64,000 nucleotides of DNA from Neorhizobium tomejilense. Its GTDB lineage: Bacteria; Pseudomonadota; Alphaproteobacteria; Rhizobiales; Rhizobiaceae. The position numbers and the translations under genes are program-made. Positions 32,791 through 41,161 of the stretch are shown in pieces. The stretch lies in NCBI GenBank assembly GCA_002968845.1, contig PVBG01000014.1:62001-126000 (forward strand). Direction: 5' to 3'. How positions within the stretch are numbered: the stretch's first letter is position 1; every line of letters starts with the position of its first letter. The notes beneath the pieces were generated by a model that saw nothing but the letters and a program-made list of their open reading frames with translations, ran no database searches and was not told where the DNA came from.

Positions 32791-34164
32791 TCAGTATTGG
32801 TATTCCTCGAACACCGGCTCGACCGAGCCGTTCCAGCGGCCGTGGTAGAGAGACAGCAGGTCGTCCGCCATGGTCGTCTTCTTGGCGAGCACTTCGTCAA
32901 GCGGTTGCAGGAAGATGCTTTCGTCCTGTCCTTCGCCGTTGAGCCGCGCCCGCGCCTTCAAACCCGCCTTGGATATCGCCACCGCCTCGCGGGCGACGTC
33001 GAGCACCGGCTTGCCCTTGATTTCGGCCTTCAGGCCCTTGACCGGCACGGCGTCGCGCATGGCGATGACATCCTCGACCGTCCAGTCGGCCGTCAGCGTT
33101 TCGGCGTCGGCAAGCGCCGTGTCGTCGTAGAGCAAGCCGACCCAGAAGGCCGGCAGCGCGCAGATCCGCCGCCACGGGCCACCATCGGCGCCGCGCATTT
33201 CGAGGAAGCGCTTCAGGCGGACATCGGGGAAGAGGGTGGATAGGTGGTTGGTCCAGTCGCCCATCGTCGGTTCCCAGTCCTTGACCTCGCCTTTCAAGGC
33301 GCCGTTCATGAACTGGCGGAACGTGACATGCGTGCAGTCGTGATATTTTCCGTCGCGGACGATGAAATACATCGGCACGTCGAGCGCCCATTCCACATAG
33401 TCGGCAAAGCCGAAATCTGGCTTGAACACGAAGGGCAGCACGCCGGAACGCTGGTTGTCGGTGTCGCGCCAGATGTCCCCGCGCCAGGAGACCAGCCCGT
33501 TCGGCTTGCCTTCGGTGAACGGGGAGGACGCAAATAGCGCCGTCGCGATCGACTGCAGCTTCATCGACACGCGCATCTTTGCGGCCATGTCCGCTTCCGA
33601 GGAGAAGTCGAGGTTCACCTGGATCGTGCAGGTGCGGTACATCATGTCGAGACCCTTGGCACCGACCTTCGGCATGTAGCGCGTCATGATGTCGTAGCGG
33701 GATTTCGGCATGCGCGGAGTTTCCGCGAGCGTCCATTTCGGGCTGCCGCCGATGCCGAGAAAACGGATGCCCATCGGTTCGGCGATCTCGCGCAGAACGG
33801 CGAGATGCTGGTTGGACTCCCGACAGGTCTGATGGATGTTCTCGACCGGCGCACCGGAAAGCTCGAACTGGCCGCCGGGCTCGATCGAGATCGCGCCCAT
33901 TCCGGACTGCTCGCCGAGCCCGATGATGTTTTCGCCGTCCAGGATGGGCTCCCAGCCGAGCTTCTTTTCCATGCCCTTGAGCAGCGCGGAAATGCTGGCG
34001 TCGCCGAAATAGGGAACCGGGCTGTTGTCCGCCCGGAAAAAGGCGAATTTCTCATGCTCCGTGCCGATGCGGAAATCTTGCCTCGGCCGCGGTCCCTGCG
34101 CCAGGTAGGCGGAAAGCTCGGACACCGAGGTAAGCGGTGTCTGGTCGGTCGTATCGCGGGCCAT
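32791..34164 (-). CDS. gshA: Glutamate-cysteine ligase (plant/alphaproteobacterial type)
   Basis: The 457-residue enzyme makes gamma-glutamylcysteine, the first step of glutathione synthesis. It belongs to the GCS2-like group shared by alphaproteobacteria and plants: RIGTEHEKFAFF, ISIEPGGQFELSGAP, RTCTIQVNLDFSSE and PMYFIVRDGKYHDCTHVTFR are characteristic. The length and the C-terminal FEEYQY ending are normal. It lies in a leftward series pit-rsmE-gshA-DUF937, with 129 bases between rsmE and gshA. A MAPEG protein elsewhere in the window may use the glutathione product. Confidence 0.95.
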   Translation of the reverse strand: MARDTTDQTPLTSVSELSAYLAQGPRPRQDFRIGTEHEKFAFFRADNSPVPYFGDASISALLKGMEKKLGWEPILDGENIIGLGEQSGMGAISIEPGGQFELSGAPVENIHQTCRESNQHLAVLREIAEPMGIRFLGIGGSPKWTLAETPRMPKSRYDIMTRYMPKVGAKGLDMMYRTCTIQVNLDFSSEADMAAKMRVSMKLQSIATALFASSPFTEGKPNGLVSWRGDIWRDTDNQRSGVLPFVFKPDFGFADYVEWALDVPMYFIVRDGKYHDCTHVTFRQFMNGALKGEVKDWEPTMGDWTNHLSTLFPDVRLKRFLEMRGADGGPWRRICALPAFWVGLLYDDTALADAETLTADWTVEDVIAMRDAVPVKGLKAEIKGKPVLDVAREAVAISKAGLKARARLNGEGQDESIFLQPLDEVLAKKTTMADDLLSLYHGRWNGSVEPVFEEYQY

Positions 34165-34293
34165 GAAAAATTACCTTGCTCGGAATGCCTGATCTGGACG
34201 GATAGCCGGCTGATTGGACCGGATTGATGTGCGCTGCAAGTGAATTTCTTTCAAGATAGATTCAGAATTTTCGAGGCCGTCCTGTCAAGCGGG

Positions 34294-35031
34294 TCAACGC
34301 CAGTCGCCGACCGCTGCCTGGATGACCGCAAGCGCCGCTACCGCGGCCGTATCCGCCCTTAATATCCTGGGGCCGAGCGGTATCGCGGTGACGAAGGAAA
34401 GCGAACGCAGCCTTTCCCTTTCCTCGTCCGAAAATCCGCCTTCGGGGCCTACCAGTAGCGCCAGCTTGCTCTCTTTGATCGCCGAGAGGATCGGCAGCGG
34501 GTTCTGGCCCTCGTCGCCTTCGTCGCAGAAGATGATGCGGCGTTCTTCTGGCCAGGTGTCGAGCAGGTCGCCGAGTTTCTTCGGCGGCGCGACCTCCGGC
34601 ACCGACAAAATGCCGCACTGCTCGGCGGCCTCCACCACGTTCGCCTGAAGCCGGTCCATGCTGGTGATCTTGCCCTGCACATGCTGGGTCATCACCGGCT
34701 GGATGAACCCTGCGCCCATCTCGACCGCTTTCTGCACCAGATAGTCGAGACGACCAACTTTCAGCGGCGCGAAGAGATAATGCAGGTCGGAGGCAGGCGG
34801 CTGCGGCCGGGTTTCCTCGATCGCTTCCAGCACGATCTTCTTGCGGGTCGGATAGGTTATTTTCGCCTTCCATTCGCCGTCGCGGCCGTTGAAGAGCAGG
34901 ATCGCTGCCCCTTCCTCCATCCTCAGAACGTTGGCGAGATAGTTGAACTGCTCCGACGACACTTCGTGGCGGGCATCGGCGCCGAGCGGCGCCTCGATGA
35001 ACAGCCTCTGCATCCGGAAATTGGCGCGCAT
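34294..35031 (-). CDS. rsmE: 16S rRNA (uracil-1498-N3) methyltransferase
   Basis: The 245-residue protein is an RsmE-type SPOUT methyltransferase. An N-terminal PUA-like domain (MQRLFIEAPLGADARHEV, HYLANVLRM-like NYLANVLRM) precedes the trefoil-knot domain with the motifs LVGPEGGFSDEE and LGPRILRADTA that bind SAM. It methylates U1498 in the 30S decoding region. The ATG at 35031 follows GAGG; an alternative ATG lies at 35013. It starts 13 bases after the phosphate transporter gene, so the two are probably co-transcribed. Confidence 0.95.
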   Translation of the reverse strand: MRANFRMQRLFIEAPLGADARHEVSSEQFNYLANVLRMEEGAAILLFNGRDGEWKAKITYPTRKKIVLEAIEETRPQPPASDLHYLFAPLKVGRLDYLVQKAVEMGAGFIQPVMTQHVQGKITSMDRLQANVVEAAEQCGILSVPEVAPPKKLGDLLDTWPEERRIIFCDEGDEGQNPLPILSAIKESKLALLVGPEGGFSDEERERLRSLSFVTAIPLGPRILRADTAAVAALAVIQAAVGDWR

Positions 35032-35044
35032 GGAAACCTCGAAG

Positions 35045-36550
35045 CTAGACGAACAGCGCGAACATAGCCGTGGCGATCAGCGCCGCAAGGCTTGCGGCCG
35101 CCGGAAGGGTGATCATCCACGCCGCGATGATGCTCAAGAAATGCGAGCGCCGCACCAGGTAACGCCGTTTCAGCTCGTCGTCATTGCGCTCGAAGGGTTC
35201 GGTGGTGTCGAGGTCCTTGCCGGCCCGCACCCGCATGTATTCGAAGCGGCGGCGGGAATGGCGGGTATACCATTCGCGGAAGAAGCCGACGCCGAACACC
35301 GCACCGACGGCAATGTGGGTCGAGGAGACCGGCAGCCCGATCCAGGAGGCAACGATCACGGTCAGCGCCGTCGACAGCGAGACGCAATAGGCGCGCATCG
35401 GATTGAGCTTGGTGATCTCGGCGCCGACCAGCCGGACCAGCTTCGGGCCATAGAGCAGCAAGCCGAGCGAGATTCCGAGGCCACCGATGATCAGTTCCCA
35501 GAGCGGGATGCGTACGCCGGTCGAAATGCCCCGTTGGGCTGCAGAAACGATCGCCGCAAGTGGACCGATGGCGTTGGAAACGTCATTGGCGCCATGCGCG
35601 AAAGAGAGCAGGGCTGCAGAAAGGATGAGCGGAATACGGAAGAGCGTGCGAAGCGACTGATTGCGGTTCTCGAGCCCCTCGGCTTGCCGGGCGATCACGG
35701 GGATCAGCAGGCGCCAGGCAGCGAGGCCGGTCAGGAGAGCGACGAGCGTGGCAACCGGCGCCGACACGTCCACCAGTTCTCCCAGCCCGAGCAGCGCCAG
35801 ATAGCCTGCAAAGGCGCCGGTCATCACGCCGATCAGCACCGGCACCCACTTCTTCGCCGCGGCGATCTTGTCCTCGCGGTAGATGATGGTTTCCTTGACG
35901 AAGAACAGGAAGGAGGCGGCAATGACGGCGCCGAGGATCGGCGAAAAGACCCAGCTCGCGGTGATGCCTGCAATCGTTCCCCACTTGACTGCCGAAAGTC
36001 CGGCGGCGGCTATCCCGGCGCCCATGACCCCGCCGACGATCGAATGGGTGGTGGAAATCGGTGTGCCGAGCCAGGTCGCGACGTTGATCAGCACCGCGGC
36101 CGAGAGGAGTGCCGCCATCATCGCCCATATCAGCACGTCGGGGCTGGTGACCATGCCGCCCTGCATGATGCCGTTGGCGATCGTGTTGGCGACGCCCCGG
36201 CCGGCGATCACGGCACCTGCCACTTCGAAGACGGCCGCAAGACCGAGACCGAAGGTCATGGTCATGGCGCGTGCGCCGACGGCCGCACCGATATTGTTGG
36301 TGACGTCATTGGCGCCGATGTTCATCGCCATGTAGGCGGCAAGGCCAGAGGCGGCGATGACGACGACGGCTCCGGGTTTGCCCGTGACGTAGGCGGCCGC
36401 AAAGATGGCGACGAGGATGATGAACAGCAGTGCCGTTCCCGGTGCGGCAAGCCCGCGCGACATCTGCCGGGCGGCTTCCTCCACCGAGGATAATTTCTCC
36501 AGATCCTTGTCGAGCGTCGGCTTCGCCAGGCGCGGCCTTTTCTGGCCCAT
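35045..36550 (-). CDS. pit: Low-affinity inorganic phosphate transporter (Pit family)
   Basis: The 501-residue inner-membrane protein has about ten helices and the two duplicated PiT signature motifs: GANDVTNNIG near residue 78 and GANDVSNAIGP near residue 319. Each is followed later by a P(I/V)S(S/T)TH motif (LGTPISTTHSIVGG, GLPVSSTHIAVGA). It co-transports phosphate, probably as a metal complex, with protons. GGAG precedes the ATG. The PhoU-like partner (OrfA/Pap) seen upstream of pit in many rhizobia is not found here. Confidence 0.93.
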   Translation of the reverse strand: MGQKRPRLAKPTLDKDLEKLSSVEEAARQMSRGLAAPGTALLFIILVAIFAAAYVTGKPGAVVVIAASGLAAYMAMNIGANDVTNNIGAAVGARAMTMTFGLGLAAVFEVAGAVIAGRGVANTIANGIMQGGMVTSPDVLIWAMMAALLSAAVLINVATWLGTPISTTHSIVGGVMGAGIAAAGLSAVKWGTIAGITASWVFSPILGAVIAASFLFFVKETIIYREDKIAAAKKWVPVLIGVMTGAFAGYLALLGLGELVDVSAPVATLVALLTGLAAWRLLIPVIARQAEGLENRNQSLRTLFRIPLILSAALLSFAHGANDVSNAIGPLAAIVSAAQRGISTGVRIPLWELIIGGLGISLGLLLYGPKLVRLVGAEITKLNPMRAYCVSLSTALTVIVASWIGLPVSSTHIAVGAVFGVGFFREWYTRHSRRRFEYMRVRAGKDLDTTEPFERNDDELKRRYLVRRSHFLSIIAAWMITLPAAASLAALIATAMFALFV

Positions 36551-36693
36551 ATCTCCATCCTTGGGTGAAAAGTGAGGCGCGAGAACGGAACTGCCTGCCG
36601 TCTCCGCCTCCCGGAAGAAATCAAGGCCTATCGCTTAATAGCGCGCGCAGGCGAAGGCAATATTGCGGAATTGTGAAGGTGCTTCGAAGCGCT

Positions 36694-37191
36694 CTAACTT
36701 GCAGCCTTGATTGCAAGCTGCGGAACGCGCGGCTGCATTCGTTCGGCGAACTGCAGGAAGAGAATCTTCAGTTCCGGTTCATTGACGCGCAGCGCGGCCT
36801 CTTCACAGGAAACCCATTCCAGCGTTCGAGAGCCCTTTTCCGGATAGCTCTTCAGGCATTCGTCCACTTCGAGCGCGTGAACCTGCACCCGCACAGGGAT
36901 CTTCAGGCCGTTGTCGAGGGTCTTGCGGTAGTGATAGAAACCGAGCGGTTCCTTCTCCACCTTGCCCTTGACGCCAACCTCTTCGAACGCTTCCCGTTCG
37001 GCGACCTGGTGAGCTTTCTTGTCGGTCATCGGCCAGCCCTTGGGCACGACCCAGCGGCCGGTATCGCGGCTGGTCGCAACAAGAACCTCGAGTTGTCCCG
37101 GCTTCTTTTTTATCCGGTAGCAAAGCGCAGCATATTGCTGCCGCGGCGGCCGCTGCAGCATCAACCTGAGATTGCTCGTAACCCGATCCAT
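36694..37191 (-). CDS. Nudix hydrolase, DIPP-like, with altered Nudix box
   Basis: The 165-residue protein has a Nudix fold with RWVVPKGWPM leading into the Nudix box. Its REAFEEVG core is intact (residues 66-73), but the early Glu of G-x5-E is Lys58. The opening resembles enzymes that cleave diphosphoinositol or dinucleotide polyphosphates. The core Glu residues that bind metal are present, so activity is plausible. I use the ATG at 37191; a TTG at 37200 has a better-placed GGAGG and may be the true start. It stands alone between pit and the glycolate regulator. Confidence 0.82.
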   Translation of the reverse strand: MDRVTSNLRLMLQRPPRQQYAALCYRIKKKPGQLEVLVATSRDTGRWVVPKGWPMTDKKAHQVAEREAFEEVGVKGKVEKEPLGFYHYRKTLDNGLKIPVRVQVHALEVDECLKSYPEKGSRTLEWVSCEEAALRVNEPELKILFLQFAERMQPRVPQLAIKAAS

Positions 37192-37414
37192 CAAGCCCAA
37201 TTTCTGTTTAGTCCTCCAGCAAATGGTAATTTACTAATATAATGCTTGCGCGAGGATTAACGACCCTCAGCGGCTTCTTTTGAGAAGAATCACGGTGGAT
37301 AACCACTACGGAAGCGATAACCATTGTGAGGCCACTTGGTTTCACGTCAATAGAAATTTGCACAGGTGTTCAATTGTAGCTGTGCATGGCGTCCGGCCAT
37401 CTGCACGAGGGGCC

Positions 37415-38188
37415 TCAGATCGTAGTCTGGATCATCCTGAGTCGCGCGATTCGGCTCCATTCTCCCGTGCGTTCGGCCTCGTTGGTGACCTTGGAGATGA
37501 AGTCGATATGGTCTTCCGCAGCCTTTCGGGCCTTGGCGGGATCACCGTCCAGTATTGCCTGGCCGATCGCCTCGTGTTGCGTCATCACCGCATCATGGGC
37601 GCTACCGACATTGAAGATGATGCGGCGGTTGTAAAAGATCCCGTCGCTGAGCAGCCGGTAGCAGGCGCGCAGGGTGTGCATGAGAATGATGTTATGCGCC
37701 GCATCGCCGACGGCATTGTGGAATTCGACGTCGGATGTCAGCTCGTCCTCGAAACGCCCGTCCCGATGCGCGCTGCGCATCGTCTCGAGAATGCGCTCGA
37801 TGAGTTGCTTGTCGGTGTCCGTCGCGCGTTCGGCGGCAAGTTCCGCCGTCATGCCTTCGAGCTGGCGACGATATTCCAGATAGTCGTGAACCGCGCGCTG
37901 ATGCCGGCGGATCAGCGCGACCAGTGGCGGCGAGAAGATTTGGCCGACGATATCGGCCACGTAAGTACCGCCGCCATGCTGGCTGGTGAGCAGCCCGCGC
38001 GCCTCAAGCTCTTTCAGCGCCTCCCGCAGGATCGGCCGGGAAACGTCGAACCTCTGCGCCAGCTCGCGTTCGCCCGGCAGGCGATCGCCATCGCGCAGCA
38101 CGCCGTTCAGGATCAGGCTCTCGATCTGCAGGATGACCTCGTCCGCAGTTCGACCATGCGGCACCGGCGCGAAAAGCTCATGCGTCAA
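37415..38188 (-). CDS. GntR/FadR-family regulator of the glycolate genes
   Basis: The 257-residue protein has a winged helix-turn-helix in residues 15-80 (DRLPGERELAQRFDVSRPILREALKELEARGL) and an FCD domain with Asp/His residues that usually bind a metal plus a carboxylic acid. I start at TTG 38188, which has GGAGA 8 bases upstream and gives MTHELFAPVP; TTG 38203 is an alternative. It is divergent from glcDEF, and the gap holds a matching operator. By position it is probably a GlcC/LldR-like regulator sensing glycolate or a related hydroxy acid. Confidence 0.88.
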   Translation of the reverse strand: MTHELFAPVPHGRTADEVILQIESLILNGVLRDGDRLPGERELAQRFDVSRPILREALKELEARGLLTSQHGGGTYVADIVGQIFSPPLVALIRRHQRAVHDYLEYRRQLEGMTAELAAERATDTDKQLIERILETMRSAHRDGRFEDELTSDVEFHNAVGDAAHNIILMHTLRACYRLLSDGIFYNRRIIFNVGSAHDAVMTQHEAIGQAILDGDPAKARKAAEDHIDFISKVTNEAERTGEWSRIARLRMIQTTI

Positions 38189-38241
38189 CTTTGCCGTCTC
38201 CAATCGGGTGATGCCAGCCTGGCGTTCGGGCTTCTTGTATC

Positions 38242-38264
38242 ACTGGTAAAAAAAGTATACCAGT
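38242..38264. promoter_or_regulatory. Operator-like inverted repeat upstream of glcD
   Basis: ACTGGTA (38242-38248) and TACCAGT (38258-38264) form a perfect 7-bp inverted repeat with a 9-base A-rich spacer. TGGT/ACCA half sites are typical of FadR-subfamily regulators. It lies 23 bases before the glcD start, where binding would block initiation. Confidence 0.6.
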
Positions 38265-38286
38265 TGAATGTCTTTAGGAGGAGCCG

Positions 38287-39726
38287 GTGGCCGATACGAT
38301 CAGTTTTCTGAAGCCTCGCGAGGCGGTGCTGTCGCGCCGGGCGGCGATCATTGCCGACCTGACCGAGCTTCTGCCGCCCGAATGCCTGGTCCATGAGGCA
38401 CGCGAGCTGGTGCCTTTCGAGACGGACGCCTTCGTCTCCTATCGCCGCCTGCCGCTCGCCGTCGCCCTGCCCAAGACCACGGCGCAGGTGGCCGCGGTGA
38501 TGAAATACTGTCATCGTTATGGCATTCCGGTCGTGCCGCGCGGGGCAGGCACGTCGCTCTCCGGCGGTGCCATCCCGCAGGAGGATGCGGTCGTGCTCGG
38601 CCTGTCCAAGATGTCGCGCATCCTGGAAGTCGACTACGCCAACCGCACCGCCACCGTGCAGGCCGGCGTCACCAACCTCAACATTTCCGAAGCGGTCGGC
38701 ATCGACGGCTTTTTCTATGCGCCGGATCCAAGCTCGCAGCTCGCCTGCACCATCGGCGGCAATATCGGCATGAATTCCGGCGGCGCCCACTGTCTGAAAT
38801 ACGGCGTCACCACAAACAACCTGCTCGGCGTGAAGATGGTGCTGGTCGACGGCACGGTGATCGAGCTCGGCGGCAAACATCTGGATGCGGCGGGTTACGA
38901 CCTGCTCGGCCTGGTCTGCGGTTCGGAAGGCCAGCTCGGCATCGTCACCGAGGCCGTGGTTCGGCTGATCGCCAAGCCGGAAGGTGCCCGCCCGGTCCTG
39001 TTCGGCTTCGATACGTCCGAGCATGCCGGCGCCTGCGTCGCGGATATCATCGGTTCCGGCATCATCCCCGTCGCCATCGAATTCATGGACAAACCGGCGA
39101 TCGAGATCTGCGAGGCGTTCGCCCATGCTGGTTATCCGCTCGACGTGGAAGCGCTGCTGATCGTCGAAGTCGAGGGTTCCGAGGCCGAAATGGACGCGAT
39201 GCTGAAGGCGATCGTCGAGATCGCCGGGCGCCATGGCGTGAAAACCGTGCGCGAAAGCCAGTCGGCGACCGAGGCGGCGCTGATCTGGAAAGGCCGCAAA
39301 TCCGCATTCGGCGCCACCGGCCGTATCGCCGATTATATATGCATGGACGGTACGGTGCCGCTCGGCAAGCTCTCCTATGTGCTGAACAAGACCTCCGAGA
39401 TCGTCGAGCGTTTCGGGCTGCGGGTCGCCAACGTCTTTCATGCCGGCGACGGCAACATGCATCCGCTGATCCTGTTCAACGCCAACGACCCCGAGGATGC
39501 GGCCAGGGCCGAGGAGGCGGGCAACGAGATCCTGAAACTCTGCGTAGATGCCGGCGGCTGCCTCACCGGCGAGCATGGCGTCGGCATCGAGAAACGCGAC
39601 CTGATGCGCCACCAGTATTCGGAGGCTGACCTCAACCAGCAGATGGCGGTGCGCTACGCTTTCGACGAAGGCTGGATACTCAACCCGTCCAAGGTCTTTC
39701 CGCTGGATGGACGGCCCGCCGCATGA
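38287..39726 (+). CDS. glcD: Glycolate oxidase, FAD-binding subunit
   Basis: The 479-residue subunit has the FAD-binding PCMH fold: VPRGAGTSLSGGAIP, STNIGMNSGG-like IGGNIGMNSGGAHCLKYG, and the C-terminal VFHAGDGNMHPLI and CLTGEHGVGIEKR motifs of the GlcD/LldD family. It oxidises glycolate to glyoxylate with GlcE and GlcF. The start is a GTG at 38287 preceded by AGGAGG. Its last four bases overlap the glcE start. Confidence 0.95.
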   Translation: MADTISFLKPREAVLSRRAAIIADLTELLPPECLVHEARELVPFETDAFVSYRRLPLAVALPKTTAQVAAVMKYCHRYGIPVVPRGAGTSLSGGAIPQEDAVVLGLSKMSRILEVDYANRTATVQAGVTNLNISEAVGIDGFFYAPDPSSQLACTIGGNIGMNSGGAHCLKYGVTTNNLLGVKMVLVDGTVIELGGKHLDAAGYDLLGLVCGSEGQLGIVTEAVVRLIAKPEGARPVLFGFDTSEHAGACVADIIGSGIIPVAIEFMDKPAIEICEAFAHAGYPLDVEALLIVEVEGSEAEMDAMLKAIVEIAGRHGVKTVRESQSATEAALIWKGRKSAFGATGRIADYICMDGTVPLGKLSYVLNKTSEIVERFGLRVANVFHAGDGNMHPLILFNANDPEDAARAEEAGNEILKLCVDAGGCLTGEHGVGIEKRDLMRHQYSEADLNQQMAVRYAFDEGWILNPSKVFPLDGRPAA

Positions 39727-40919
39727 CGCTGATACCGAATTCCGAAACGGACGCCGCCTATATCATCCGCAATGCCGCCGGTGACGGCAAGAAGCTTGCG
39801 CTGTGCGGCGGCAACACCCGCGCCGGTTTCGGCAACTCCGCCGAGCCTGCCGAAATGATGAACTCGACCGGCCTTTCCGGAATTGTCGATTACGAGCCGG
39901 CGGAAATGGTGATGACGGTCAAAGCCGGTACGCCGGTCGCCGAGATCGAGGCCGCGCTTGCCGCCAACCGCCAGATGATGGCATTCGAGCCGATGGATCA
40001 TCGCGGCGTGATGGGCACGCTCGGCGAGCCGACGATCGGCGGTGTGTTTGCGGCCAATGTGTCCGGCCCGCGCCGTTTCGTGTCCGGCGCCGCCCGCGAC
40101 AGCCTGCTCGGCATCCGGTTCATCAATGGCCGGGGCGAGGCGATCCGCGCCGGCGGACGGGTGATGAAGAACGTCACCGGCCTCGATCTCGTCAAACTGC
40201 TCGCCGGCTCGCACGGCACGCTCGGGTTCCTGACCGAGGTGACCTTCCGGGTGCTGCCGGTGCCGCAGACGGTGGAGACCATCGTCATCTCCGGCCTCGA
40301 CGACGCGGCGGCCGCAAAGGCGATGGCGGCGGCGATGGCGCTGCCCGTCGAAGTATCGGGCGCCGCCCACCTGCCGCAGACAGTGCGGTTCCGTTTCCTC
40401 GGTGGCGCATTGCCGAGCGGGGAGGCGACCGTCCTGCGCCTTGAAGGCCTTGCCGCGTCGGTTTCCGTGCGTGCCGAAAAGCTCGCGGCCGTCATGGAGG
40501 CATTCGGTCCGGTCTCCCGGCTCGGCCTGGAGGAGAGCCAAACGCTCTGGCGCCAGATCCGCGATGTCTATCCCTATTCGGATGGGACCCTGAAACCCGT
40601 CTGGCGCGTCTCGATCGCCCCATCTGCGGGCCACCAGCTCGTCGCCGCCCTCCGGCTCGAAACCGGCGTCGATGCCTTTTACGACTGGCAGGGCGGGTTG
40701 GTCTGGATGCGCATGGAAGCCGACCCGGAAGCGGATTTGCTGCGCCGCTATATCCGCGCTCTCGGCGGCGGCCACGCGACGCTTCTGCGGGCATCGGATG
40801 CGGTGCGCGCGGGGACGCAGGCTTTCGAGCCGCAACCGGATGCGGTGGCGGCACTGTCGGCGCGCGTAAAACAGAAGCTCGACCCGGCCGGCATTTTCTG
40901 CCCGGGGAAGATGGGGTGA
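39723..40919 (+). CDS. glcE: Glycolate oxidase, second FAD-binding subunit
   Basis: The 398-residue protein carries a partial FAD-binding fold related to GlcD: LALCGGNTRAGFGN, TIGGVFAANVSGPRRF and LDLVKLLAGSHGTLGF. The C-terminus ends FCPGKMG, as GlcE proteins do. It lies between glcD (ATGA overlap) and glcF. The 242-base interval to glcF contains a palindromic repeat element. Confidence 0.94.
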   Translation: MTLIPNSETDAAYIIRNAAGDGKKLALCGGNTRAGFGNSAEPAEMMNSTGLSGIVDYEPAEMVMTVKAGTPVAEIEAALAANRQMMAFEPMDHRGVMGTLGEPTIGGVFAANVSGPRRFVSGAARDSLLGIRFINGRGEAIRAGGRVMKNVTGLDLVKLLAGSHGTLGFLTEVTFRVLPVPQTVETIVISGLDDAAAAKAMAAAMALPVEVSGAAHLPQTVRFRFLGGALPSGEATVLRLEGLAASVSVRAEKLAAVMEAFGPVSRLGLEESQTLWRQIRDVYPYSDGTLKPVWRVSIAPSAGHQLVAALRLETGVDAFYDWQGGLVWMRMEADPEADLLRRYIRALGGGHATLLRASDAVRAGTQAFEPQPDAVAALSARVKQKLDPAGIFCPGKMG

Positions 40920-40947
40920 TGAATATGTCGTCGCTTTCACCCGGTCG

Positions 40948-41101
40948 CCCCCCTCTGGCCTGCCGGCCATCTCCCCCACAGGTGGGGAGATCGGCTGGGC
41001 GCGCTGACACAGCCTCCATCACCGCTGTCGAAATTGGCGAGACCTTGCCGCGATTCGATCTCCCCCCTTGTGGGGGAGATGGCCGGCAGGCCAGAGGGGG
41101 G
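40948..41101. repeat. Paired palindromic intergenic element (copy 1), inside glc operon
   Basis: Positions 40948-40980 and 41069-41101 are perfect 33-bp inverted repeats. Each arm begins CCCCCCTCTGG when read inward and contains a GGCC-TGCC-GGCC hairpin. The adjacent ATCTCCCC motif folds into a second hairpin (40969-40991 on the left, 41059-41080 on the right). A related copy lies at 50183-50354. The form is that of rhizobial RIME/REP-like intergenic elements. It has no coding capacity. Confidence 0.9.
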
Positions 41102-41161
41102 TGTGCTTCAGGACGCAGTGCCCTTGATCGACACGCAGCCTCCGCGAGGGATACCCAATAA

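Noticed and set aside
34943..36493. Plus-strand frame (516 codons) opposite the phosphate transporter
   Set aside because: Antisense shadow of a gene with intact GANDV motifs; composition is that of a non-coding frame.
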